DNA of 64,000 nt, from positions 1,116,001-1,180,000 of the forward strand of contig CM039185.1 in assembly GCA_008360975.2 (NCBI GenBank), given 5' to 3'. Positions within the stretch are counted from its first letter, which is position 1. Each line of letters opens with the position of its first letter. The notes beneath the pieces are model-generated. The model was not told the origin of the DNA, made no database searches, and was given only the letters and a program-made list of their open reading frames with translations. Source of the DNA: Lichenostomus cassidix (Eukaryota; Chordata; Aves; Passeriformes; Meliphagidae). The position numbers and the translations under genes were made by a program. Shown one piece after another: positions 1 to 9,776 of this stretch.

Positions 1-330
1 CAGCTCCCAGGACCTTCCCCACGACCCCCACAACGCTCAGACCCTTCCCCAAGGGCCCACAATACCTATCCACGTTCCCTCAGGGCTTTCCCCACTGCTC
101 CCAGCACCTTTCCACAGCTCCCAGCACCTTCCTCATGGCTCCCAAGCCCTTCCCCACTGCCCCCAGGCCCCTCCGCAAGGCCCACAGGACCTTCCCCCTG
201 CTCCCGGCACCTTTTCCCAGCCTCCAGGACGTCTTCCCAACCCCAGGCCCTCCCCTGCCGCCCCCTCCAGCCCCCTCCCCTCTCACCGCCGCCGCAGCCC
301 TCAGACAGCCCCGGACACGCCCCTTTCCAC
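1..330. repeat. C-rich degenerate repeat upstream of centrin
   Basis: Roughly the first 300 bases are a degenerate pyrimidine-rich repeat with a recurring core like cccagcaccttcc or cccaaggcc, spaced 20-30 bases apart. The open frames on both strands here have low-complexity Pro/Arg/Gly translations and match no protein I know. In mammals the CETN2 promoter is head-to-head with NSDHL, so a divergent partner gene could begin beyond the left edge. Nothing in the window shows one. Confidence 0.5.
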
Positions 331-339
331 GCCCCTTCC

Positions 340-638
340 CGATTTCCACCAATGAGCGCCGCACATTCCGCCAGACCCCGCCCACTTCACCTGTTCCCGC
401 CTCTTTTCCTGGGGCGAGCATCGCGCCAGCCCGCTCCGGCTCGTTGATTGGTCCAACCCCTCCTCCCTCCGGCCAATCGCGTTGAAGGAAGGCGGTGACT
501 CTCGCACGCGGTCATTCTCCCCTCGGGCCCGGCCTCACCCCAGCCATGGCAGCAGCGCGCGTTGCCATAGCAGCGGCGTCGCGGCGACAGCCAATGGGAG
601 GGCGCGATATTGAGGCCGCCAGGAGTGAAGCCGGCGGG
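340..638 (+). promoter_or_regulatory. Centrin promoter, CpG-rich, with CCAAT boxes and an X-box-like site
   Basis: This GC- and CpG-rich stretch has no TATA box but has several CCAAT boxes in both orientations: ccaat at about 349, attgg near 446, ccaat near 473 and ccaat near 592. At 561-574 the sequence GTTGCCATAGCAGC closely fits the imperfect palindrome bound by RFX factors (X-box), about 65 bp before the start codon. RFX sites are typical of ciliary and centriolar genes, which suits a centrin. The transcription start is inferred, not seen. Confidence 0.7.
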
Positions 639-3600
639 ATGGTGAGGCAGGCAGTGCGCGGCTCGGGCGGGTGTGAGGGGCGGTGAGGGGCTGTCAGGGG
701 CGGTGCGGGGGCTGAGGGGGCTCAGGAGCTGTGAGAGGTCTCAGGGGCGGTGGGGGGTCTCAGGGGCGGTGATGGAGCTGAGGGGGCTCAGGGGCTGTGA
801 GTGGCTCAGGAGCTGTGAGTGGTCTCAGGGGCGGTGAGGGGGCTCAGGGGCGGTGAGGGGGCTCAGGGGCGGTGAGGGGGCTCAGGGGCTGTCACAGGGC
901 TGTGAGGGCGGTGAGGGAGCTGAGGGGCTGTGAGGGGCTCAGGGGCTGTCAGGGGGCTGTGAGGGCTCTGAGGGCGGTGAGGGGGCTCAGGGGCTCAGGG
1001 ACTGTCAGGGGCTGTGAGGGCTCTGAGGGCGGTGAGGGGCTCAGGGGCTGTCAGGGGCTCAGGGGCGGTGAGGGGCTCAGGGGCTGTGAGGGGGCTGTGA
1101 GGGCTCTGAGGGCGGTGAGGGAGCTCAGGGGGCTCAGGGGCTGTCAGGGGCTGTCAGAGGGCGGTGAGGGGCTGAACGGGCTGAGCCCCCCGGGTCGCCC
1201 CGTCCCCCCGCGCTGACCCTCGCCGTGCCGTGCCGAGGCCTCCGGCTTTAAGAAGCCGTCGCTGGGAGCAGCGTCGCAGAGGAGGAAGGCGAGTCCCAAG
1301 CTGGAGCTGCCGGAGGAGCAGCAACGGGAGATCCGCGAGGCCTTCGAGCTCTTCGACACGGACGGCAGCGGCAGCATCGACGTCAAGGAGCTGAAGGTTG
1401 GGTTTCCCTGGGGCTGGAAGCGGCTGAGGTTATAAAGGAACAGGGGCATAAATGCCAGTATAACCTTAAACAACACAGGGTTTCTCTGGGTTTCCCCACA
1501 CCTGCCTCCAGCATAAAACCTGATGGGCAAAAGGCACATTTTTCTCTTTAATTAGAGCTCTTTATTGCTCTTATCCAGTGCTTTTAGGGTCAGGATGCCC
1601 AAAATTCATGGATAATTCTGTGCTTTCCGTCTCGACTCCTCTGTTCATAAAACATCAAAAGAAGGGGTTGTGCACATTAAAAAGGTGGAGTTTTCCCCCT
1701 CTTGTCTTGCTGAGATTTTAATGCTTTATTATAATTATAATTTTTGTTAATGCTTTATTATAATTATTGCTGTTGTTGTTGTTAAAATTATCCCAGCTGT
1801 GGAATCCACCAATATTATTCATTTTCATGCTTTTATTCATTGCAAAACACTTTTGATCCCTCCCCACTCCAGCCTTTTGGGAAGAACAGTTATCAATAAA
1901 TTAGGACTTACTTTGCTTCCAGAAATTGTCTCTCCCATTCTCTGCCTGGATGTCCATGTTCCCTGAGACCACAGGCAGCAGATCTTGTTTCACACCTGCT
2001 GCTTGGCCCTTTATCCAAGGAAGAAAATGTTTTCCCAGCAAGATTTTTATCACTGGAATGAAAAATCAACTTACTTAAATTTCCTGTGGTTGACCAGTTT
2101 ACGATAGTGAGAATGTGTGTAGGAAACTTCAGGATTAACTGCAGGACAATTCCAGAACAGGAATGTTTTTATCCCTGTTTTCTGCATCCTGATGTTCCCT
2201 TGTGTGCAGAACAACCTCCCTCTAAACCTTCCCCTTGTTTGCCTTGAAACACAGAATGTTTGAACAGGAAGGGACAGAAAGTTCACCTTTTTCCCCCTCC
2301 CCTGTGGTTTTGTTGATAATATTGTAGGGTTTGTAACTTAATTGTCCTTCCAGGTGGCCATGAGAGCCCTGGGGTTTGAACCCAAGAAAGAAGAGATCAA
2401 GAAAATTATCTCAGACATCGATAAGGAAGGCACAGGAAAAATCAGCTTCAATGACTTCCTGGCAGTGATGACACTGAAAATGGTATGGATGTTTTACAAG
2501 TCAAAAGCAAGGGACTTTTGAAGGTGGATGAGGACCTTTTATCTCCTTTTGGGTTTAGAGGGAGATTAAAGCAGTATTTTAATATTAACAATTAAATATA
2601 TAAAAGTTGGGGTAAGTCCCTGTCGTGGATTCTCTCTCACTTTTCAAAGAAAGGTTAAAATCATTACATCATTAACAAGTTTCTTCAACAACCTGGGGGT
2701 TTTTTGTGTTTGAAAAAAGGGAAAAACTGAAACCAAGAGATAGAAACCAGCTCTGACCTACAGGAAGCTGTTGGAGTGTTGATGTGTGACATGAGGGGGT
2801 TTTCTTTTCTTGAATTCTAATTTACAGATTTAATCTCTGGTTTGAAAAATCTTTTAAAAACCCAGGTATTTAATAGCTGAACATCCTCATAGTGAAATCC
2901 CAAAGACATCTGGCTAGCTACAATGGAAAAAATTTCCCTGAAATTCTGGAATTAGAGCTGTGTCTCTGTCTCCTTTCAGCTTTTATATGTAATTCCTGCT
3001 GACTGGACTCCTTTATATTTGTTCCCAAGGGTTTCTCAGTCTATCAAATCTTTTATAACTTTGAATGTCACCTGCAATACAACCACTCCTTTTTTACCTT
3101 AAACTTATTTTTTCTTCCTTAAGGCTGAAAAAGATTGCAAAGAAGAGATTCTCAAAGCTTTCAAACTCTTCGACGATGATGAAACTGGAAAAATCTCCTT
3201 CAAAAACCTCAAACGTGTGGCCAAAGAACTGGGGGAGAACCTCACAGATGAAGAGCTGCAGGTTTGGACCTGGTCTTTGGGGGATCTTTATGCTCTAGCT
3301 GGGAGGAAAATCCTCCCTGTGCTGGTAGGAATGGAGGAATTTCTGGCAATCTGTGGATTTTGAGGTCAAGGAGGGGTTGAGCCCACATGGATGTAGAAAT
3401 GGGATCATCAAATTGCAGTTTTATGGAGTTACAGTGATGTAAAAGGAGTAACTCTGCAACTTTTTTTCCCCCAGGACATTTCCTATAATATTTCCTGCAC
3501 AGATTTCCGTATAAATATATCCAGCAAAACAGATTTCAGTTTTATTTTGTGTGAGGTTGAACCAAGTCCCCTCCAGCACAGCTAAAGAGTGGCTCTAATT

Positions 3601-3753
3601 CTGAATGGATGCAATAATTCCTAATAAAATCACACCTAACTCCTGATGACAAATCTCTTCCAGGAGATGATTGACGAGGCGGATCGGGATGGGGATGGGG
3701 AAGTGAGCGAGGAGGAGTTCCTGCGCATCATGAAGAAGACCAGCCTTTACTGA
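639..3753 (+). CDS. CETN2: Centrin (CETN2-type), complete, five coding exons
   Basis: Coding exons are 639-641 (the ATG alone), 1238-1396, 2354-2482, 3124-3261 and 3664-3753. All splice sites are GT-AG and the total is 172 aa, the usual centrin-2 length. Four EF-hand loops are visible: residues 41-52 ([12 protein letters not shown]), 77-88, 114-125 and 150-161 ([12 protein letters not shown]). The C-terminus KKTSLY is the vertebrate centrin-1/2 ending. Centrins are calcium-binding proteins of centrioles and basal bodies; centrin-2 also works with XPC in nucleotide-excision repair and with the TREX-2 mRNA export complex. The basic N-terminus (MASGFKKPS) resembles centrin-1 as well, but mammalian CETN1 is an intronless retrocopy, so this intron-bearing copy is the CETN2-type ancestor. 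The start is fixed by the single-codon first exon ending ATG|gtgagg and an acceptor just before GCC TCC. Confidence 0.96.
664..1180. repeat. G-rich minisatellite in centrin intron 1
   Basis: About 500 bp of degenerate tandem repeat made of permutations of ctcaggggcggtgagggg and ctcaggggctgtgag fills most of intron 1. It begins about 20 bp after the start codon. The dense GGGG runs on the plus (coding) strand could form G-quadruplexes in DNA or nascent RNA. The plus-strand open frame across it (872-1216, Arg/Gly/Leu-rich) is a by-product of the repeat. Confidence 0.85.
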
Positions 3754-4228
3754 AGCCCAGGGGGATTTATTCCTAGGCACTTGTATATTCCTTAGGTGGG
3801 TGCCTCACTGTTGTACAGTCTTGATTTCTTTGGAGGCAGCAGAAAATAGAGGTCAATTTTGTTAGGAGTTTTTTGTTTGTAAGTTTTAAAGGGGGTTGGG
3901 AGCAGTTTACACCACCCTGTTTACAGGTAGCAATATGGGTGCTGCTTATGATGTTTACACTGCTTTAAATACACAAATCACATTTCTGTGACCAAATTCA
4001 GATCCTTTTCTGACTAAAAAAATGGGTCCAAATGGTTCTAGTTTGGTAAATACTCAAAACCAGGCAGTGTAAATCTATTGCCCAGTGTAAATCTTTCTTG
4101 GGTTGATGTCTTGGTTTGGGCCCTACAGTGGACTCCTTTTATGACATATTTGCAGGGACCAGCTTTTTAAAACCTGTTTTATAGGGATTATGTCCTCCCC
4201 CCTTTTTAGGACATTCTTTGAACTCAAA

Positions 4229-4372
4229 AATAAACTGCTGCAACTTAACTTGTGTTCAGTTCATATGTCTAAAGGAGTCTTTGCAAAAGGAAATTCCCAC
4301 TGCTGCTGCTGAGAGCTCTGTGTGCTTGCAGGAATGCTCAGAGGCTGCAGATGGGATTGGATTTCAAATAAA
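4229..4372 (+). terminator. Centrin polyadenylation signals
   Basis: AATAAA occurs at 4229-4234 and again at 4367-4372 in the 3' UTR. Either could end the centrin transcript. A CR1 fragment starts about 70 bp after the second. Confidence 0.6.
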
Positions 4373-4439
4373 GTGTCTTATTTTAAGCCATCAGAGCTGT
4401 GGAAAGAGTTTTCATCCCCACTTTGCCAAAAAAAGATGT

Positions 4440-4898
4440 GGCCAGGCTGGAGAGGATCCAGAGAAAGGCCACAAAGATGATCCAAAACCTGGGAAGCTCC
4501 CATGTGAGGAGAGGCTGAGAGAATTGAAGTTGTTCAGCCTTTGGAAAGTGAGATTTAGGGGAGACCTTATCACCATGTTTGGTGTTTGAAGGGTGGCTAC
4601 AAAGGAGATGGAATCTTCCTTTTTATGAGGAATCATGGAAAAGACAAGGAGTAATGGGTACAGGTTATTCCTGGGGAGATTCTGATTGGGCACCAGAGTA
4701 CAACTTTTCACAATGAGAACAACCAATTGTTGGAATAATTTGCCCATGGAAGTGGTGGATTCTCCAAGTTTGGACACTTTAGGATTCATCAGGAAAGGCT
4801 GCTGGGCCATCTTGTCTAGACATTTTGCTTTTGCCAAGAAAGGTTGGACCAGATGAGCCTTGAGGTCCTTCCAATTTGGAATTGTTTTGTTCTGTAAA
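4440..4898 (+). mobile_element. CR1 LINE 3' fragment, sense
   Basis: It matches the CR1 3' end in order: the 'gctgagagaattgaagttgttcagcct' region in degraded form, the 'ggaatgggtacaggtta' region, and the terminal 'ggaccagatgagccttgaggtccttccaa' region. It is strongly diverged, so it is old. Confidence 0.85.
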
Positions 4899-5134
4899 TG
4901 CAGGAGAAGAATTTCACCTCTTCCCACCAGACCTGGATGGTGACATGGGTTTGGTCCTGTTCTCACTGATGTCACATCCATGCTCAGGTCTGGGTTCTGA
5001 CAAATCCCAGCAAAACAAGGGACAGGATGGTGCTGGGGATTTCTTCCTGTATCATTTTGCCAACTGACCCAGAGCTTGTCCTGATGCAGAGGGAAGGACA
5101 GACACAGAAGCAGAATTCAGTAAAAGCAACAGGT

Positions 5135-5140
5135 TTTATT
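5135..5140 (-). terminator. GATD3 polyadenylation signal
   Basis: TTTATT on the plus strand reads AATAAA on the minus strand. It lies about 520 bp after the GATD3 stop codon. A CR1 fragment (5246-5478) would then sit inside the 3' UTR. Confidence 0.55.
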
Positions 5141-5245
5141 TGGTAGCAGAACTGAGTTCCTTCCTTTGGCCACAATTCACTGCTCTGTGGGGGGGTTTGG
5201 GGAGCACCTGAATCTGAGCCCTGTGGAAAGCCCTGGGCAGGGATA

Positions 5246-5478
5246 GATGGGACATGGGGAAGGAATCCTTGCCCAGGAGGGTGAGGAGGTGCTGGCACAG
5301 GGTGCCCAGAGAAGCTGTGGCTGCCCCTGAATCCCTGGAAGTGTCCAAGGCCAGGTTGGACAGGGCTTGGAGCAACCTGGGATAGTGGAAGGTGTCCCTG
5401 CCATGGCAGGGGATTGGAACAAAATGAGCTTTAAGGTCCCTCCCAACCCAACACATTCCATGATCCTGTGATTCTGTG
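5246..5478 (+). mobile_element. CR1 LINE 3' end, sense
   Basis: It contains the diagnostic avian CR1 string around 'agagaagctgtggctgcccc', then 'ggaaggtgtccctgcc' and a degraded attctgtg tail. It lies antisense within the probable GATD3 3' UTR. Confidence 0.9.
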
Positions 5479-5660
5479 CCAGCTCCTGCTGCCAGTGTGT
5501 GATGTGTCCTTGGCAGAACCCAACTCCAAGATTCTCCTTCCTTAGCAGCCACCAGAGGCAGGGGGGGAAGAACTACCGAGAGTCACTTTTCCTGTTGCCA
5601 TGTGAAAGTGGAAGGACATTCTCCATGAAAAAGGAGCTGGATTTGGTGCCTTGGTGGCAC

Positions 5661-8600
5661 TCAGGCGAGCCTGACCACTTCTCGGACCATCTTGCCGATG
5701 CCATCGTAGATCTCATGGATGGGGGCGTTGCACATGAAGGCACTGGTGGTCACCAGCTTGTTCTTGGGGTCCACGTGGATCTCACCGACATGCCTGTTCA
5801 CATGTTTGCAGCCCAGCTCCTTCATGCTCTCAGCAGTCTTGGCATAAGGCCACCTGCAAGGGAACAGGGAATAAAAACCTGGAGTGGGCCATTTGTCCTA
5901 TACACAGTGCTTTGATGAAGGGCCGGGGTGAGAAGTTTGTGGTCACTGCACAAAATCTGCTCAAGAGTATCCAATTCTTTTCCTGCCAGAGGAGTTTCTC
6001 CAGGACTATATAACAGGACCAGCTTACAGTGAGTTCAAAAGCCAAAATAAAATCTTGATGTTCCACTATGGATGTTCTACTACCTAACTCTGCCCATTTC
6101 AGACAGGGTTTATACAATCCCAAATGGTTTTGGGCTGGAAAGGACATTAAAGCACATCCCATCCCAGCCCCTGCCATGGGGCACAGGGACACCTTCCACT
6201 GTCCCACGTTGCTCCAAGCCCCATCAAACCTGGCCTTGGACACTTCCTGGAATCCAGGGCAGCCACAGCTTCTCTGGGCAACAATTAGATTTAGGTTTGG
6301 TGGGTTTTTTTCACCAATGTCCTACAAGTTGGTGAAAAAACTCCTTCCTAGCAAAAGCTATGAACATTCCTTGCCTGGCATTGGGAGGATCCAGTCACAA
6401 CTTTCATGTAGGACTGAAGACAGTCTAACTCCCACCTTCTCTTGGGTAACCATCCTACTCCTGCCTTGGATCTGCTTAACTTTGACTCAGCGTTTTTCCT
6501 ACCCTGGCTCTCTGAGGTATCAGGGAGGCAAATATTTGATTATATTTAAAATAAAATGTCATTTGAAGCCATCAGAGTTGTGGAAACAAGTTACAAAAAT
6601 TCAAACAAATCTGGTGCGATGTCATTCCTTCTGATCTGCTGAGAAATGATGACTCTTCCAGGTGCTGGAGGAGTTTCTATTTTTCCCTGTTAAGTCCTCA
6701 AAGTGCTGGAGCTGCTAAAGGCCTCACTTGAGGCAGCAGCTCCAGCAGAGCTGAGTTTGTTCTTAGAAATAACATTCAACTCCTTGAGAGACTTCCAACA
6801 GCTGGGCAGGGTCCCTGGACAGGCTGCTGGCTACTCTGGGGGCTCTGGTGTGATTCTCATCAGCCCCCCAGGTTACTCACTGCTCACACTCTGTGTCATG
6901 TCCCACGGTCACCTCACAGCCTGGGAAGATTTTGGCTGCCAGCACTGGGGAGATGCAGCACAGCCCGATGGGTTTGTGGGCAGCATGGAATGCCCTCAGG
7001 ACAGCCTCCACCTCTTTGGAGATGCTGCAGTTCTTGCCCTGGGTGGCCCAAGTGCTCAGGTTTTTTGCCACTCCAAAGCCACCTGAGAAAAGAGAAACAG
7101 ATGAGGCTGGAGATGATATCCAGGGCAGGATTTTTGGCAGGTGGAATGCTAAGGTAGGTTTGATGAATGGCATCATTTGTCCAGCACCAATAAAAGAATT
7201 AAGACCAGAGATCCTGAACCTTTGGGAGCTGAGACATCCAAGCCCCTCCCTTGGTTCCACCAAACAGAAGCAGAATGGCATCAATGCTCCAGTGGGAGCT
7301 GTGCCCCACCCATCAGCTCTTTGCTGGATTTTGGTGGGAAATGCTGACATGTTTTCCTTTACCTCGCTCCTGGCCTCATCCATCCCCACTGGGACCCCCC
7401 AGCCACACTTGGACTAAAGATGAACTATCAGAATGACCAAGCTTTCTGCTTTGAGCCCCCCTCCCTGTCCCAGGCTCTCCTGGTGAGGAGGGAGGATTGT
7501 GCTGAGGGAAGGGAGAGTTTTCTATCCAGTGAAAACACAGCTCTGGATGGTACCAAGGATAACTCAGTTTGCAGTCCTCTCCTGCTGGGATCAGCTTGGC
7601 ACTGCCATGTTCTGAGCTAAGTCCAAGCTGGCATGGCAGTGCCAGCACAGATGGAACATGGCTCTCCTTCCAATCCCTGCTTCCAGCCCATGACTCCCAT
7701 GTCATTCCAGGCCTAGGGCTTATCTAACTGTGGACTGACAGACTCCACACATCCTACCTGGAATGATGAGGGCATCCAGCCCCTTGACATCCAGCTTAGC
7801 CAGGTCCTTGATGTTGCCTCTGGCTATCCTGGCACTTTCCACCAGGACATTGCGCTGCTCCGGCGTCGGCTGCCCCTTCACATGATCCACCACGTGCATC
7901 TGGGGGATGTTGGGAGCAAAAACCTCTGCCTGGAGTGAGGGGAAAGCGCTGTTACACTTTGGGAATGATGGATAAATGTGGGAAAGGCACAGGTAGTGAG
8001 CGGGAATGGTGAGGGTCTTTGTTAGGAAAGGACTTTGCTGGTGAATGCTGCGATCTTCAGGCTCTCAAGGGATGGAGGGAGGGAGGAAGCCTTTTGTAGT
8101 TTCTGCCCAGAACTCCTTGTTTGGGGGGCTGAAGATTCCATCTGTATCCCAATCCATCCCTCTTACCAGGTGACCACCCAGGGTGCTGCTGTCCCACCAC
8201 ATTGCCCACAGGAACAGGACTTGGAGTTTTCTCTTCCCACTTCCCGTTTTCCTAAAGCCAGTGTTTTCCTGGAAAATGCTTCCCCTTCCTTCAGCACCTT
8301 CAAGCTCACATGTAGGAATTAAGAGTGAAGGGTGGTGAGCAGATTTTGGGTCTGTACCACCTGCGCAGTTCTGGGCCCCACAATTTAAGAAGGATATAAA
8401 GAACTCTGAGGTGTCCCAAGTAGGGCAAAGCTGGGCTTTGGGCAGGAAGGAATATCCTGTGAGGAGCAGCTGAGGACTTTGGAATTATCTAACTGGGAGA
8501 CAAGAAGCCTGAGGGGCAACCTCATGACAGCTTCTGTGGAGAGGGAGGTGCTGAGCTCTCACCCCTTCCAACTGAAATATTCCATTCGGTGCTATTCTGT

Positions 8601-9689
8601 TTCCTTAGAAAAGGAGGGATTGAGGTAACACCCGAGTTTCCTCCACTAGAGGCCTCTGCCGATCCAGGGATGGGGGAGGAATGTGCTCCGAGCCTCCTGC
8701 TTTGGGAATGGCAGGAGGGAAGCGACGGCAGCAGCTCCAGGAGAGGAAAAGGCAAAATTACACAGTGGAGAAAACATCAGAACAAGTCTCATCCCGAAGC
8801 CAAACAGAGAAGGCAGAGTAGGAATGATTTGGAATTGGGTGGGCTGGCACATGTGGATCACCCCTGTGCCTCTGTGTTCCATAGGGCAATTCCAATTCCA
8901 TGGGGAAGGGCTCTGACCCAGATATGAGGGTGGTTCACTGCTGAGTGCAGTGTTCCACAGGGCTTCCCTCCTTCCTTTCCCAGTCTCATGGAGTGGCTCT
9001 CCTGACTCTTAGAGCAGTTGCACCGGTTTTACCCCTCCTCAAGTTCAGCTCACAAGAACTTGTCTGTTCCCTCATCCCCAGAATTATCCAAGGCCAGGAT
9101 GCACAGGGCTTGGAGCAACCCGGGATAGTGAAAGGTGTCCCTGCCCATGGCAGGGGAGGGGACTGGATGAGCTCTAAAGTCCTTCCCAACCCCAACCATC
9201 CTGGCATTTGCTGATTCTATTTTTATTTCTACCCTTTGAGGCTGTAAAAAGATGAATCTCAATCAGCCCAACCTGTCTTTCAAACGGAAAGAGCAGAAAA
9301 GAGGATGTGCAAGCCAAAAACGAAGAGAAAAGGCATTCGGATAAGTCTGTTGGAGAGTTTGGACCCACTGGCCACAGAGCCCCAAGCCAATCCTTTGTAC
9401 AGCACAGCTGTGCAGGGAGTTCTCCACAGCATTCCCAGTGACCCCAGGCACTGCTGCTTGGCTTCTGGAGAGTTTGGGGTTTGTCTCCGAGACAAGGAGG
9501 GCAGAGCTTGAGGAGCAGAGCCAGAAAAAGGAGCAGAGCCAGAAAAAGGAGCCGCAGCAGGGTCCTGCCGGTGCCTCTTACCTGTGCCCCCTCCCGGCTG
9601 AGATGCACCAGCACCGCGGAAGCCTCGTGGATCTCACTGCCATCGTACACCCCGCAGCCAGCCAGCACCACAGCCACCCTCTTTGCCAT
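5661..9689 (-). CDS. GATD3: ES1/GATD3-family protein (class I glutamine amidotransferase-like), complete
   Basis: Four coding exons in transcript order: 9689-9582, 7929-7758, 7082-6881 and 5853-5661, all with GT-AG junctions, giving 224 aa. The start [19 protein letters not shown] and the motifs [12 protein letters not shown] (about 92-103) and GLCCISP (C135/C136 in the nucleophile-elbow region) identify the ES1/ElbB branch of the DJ-1/PfpI superfamily. Human GATD3 is mitochondrial. Bacterial ElbB has been linked to glyoxalase-type activity; the vertebrate substrate is unsettled. The predicted protein starts directly at the Rossmann-like beta strand and shows no transit peptide, so it may be cytosolic unless an upstream exon is used. 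A TATA box 80 bp upstream argues for this start. It is convergent with centrin and lies head-to-head with gene A, about 3.2 kb apart. Confidence 0.96.
6113..6286 (-). mobile_element. CR1 LINE 3' fragment
   Basis: Reverse-complement CR1 3' end in GATD3 intron 3, recognised by 'ggttttgggctggaaagga', 'gggacaccttccactgtccc' and 'cagccacagcttctctgggc'. Confidence 0.9.
8358..8545 (+). mobile_element. CR1 LINE fragment
   Basis: A degraded internal CR1 piece in GATD3 intron 1, containing a 'tgtgaggagcagctgagga' segment like the CR1 3' UTR. Confidence 0.7.
9084..9218 (+). mobile_element. CR1 LINE 3' end, sense
   Basis: It contains 'ggcttggagcaacccggga', 'gtgtccctgcccatggcagg' and a 'ccttcccaacccc...gattctat' end. 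It lies in GATD3 intron 1. Confidence 0.88.
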
Positions 9690-9770
9690 GGTCCCACGGG
9701 AGCAGAGGGATTCTGCAGATTCCCTGGAGAGCCCCTCGCGCTGTGAGCTCTGCTCACTGCCTGCAGCCCT

Positions 9771-9776
9771 TTATAA
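9771..9776 (-). promoter_or_regulatory. GATD3 TATA box
   Basis: ttataa on the minus strand (followed by ag) lies 82-87 bp upstream of the GATD3 ATG. This predicts a transcript start near 9740 and a 5' UTR of about 50 nt, and supports the ATG at 9689 as the true start. Confidence 0.6.
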
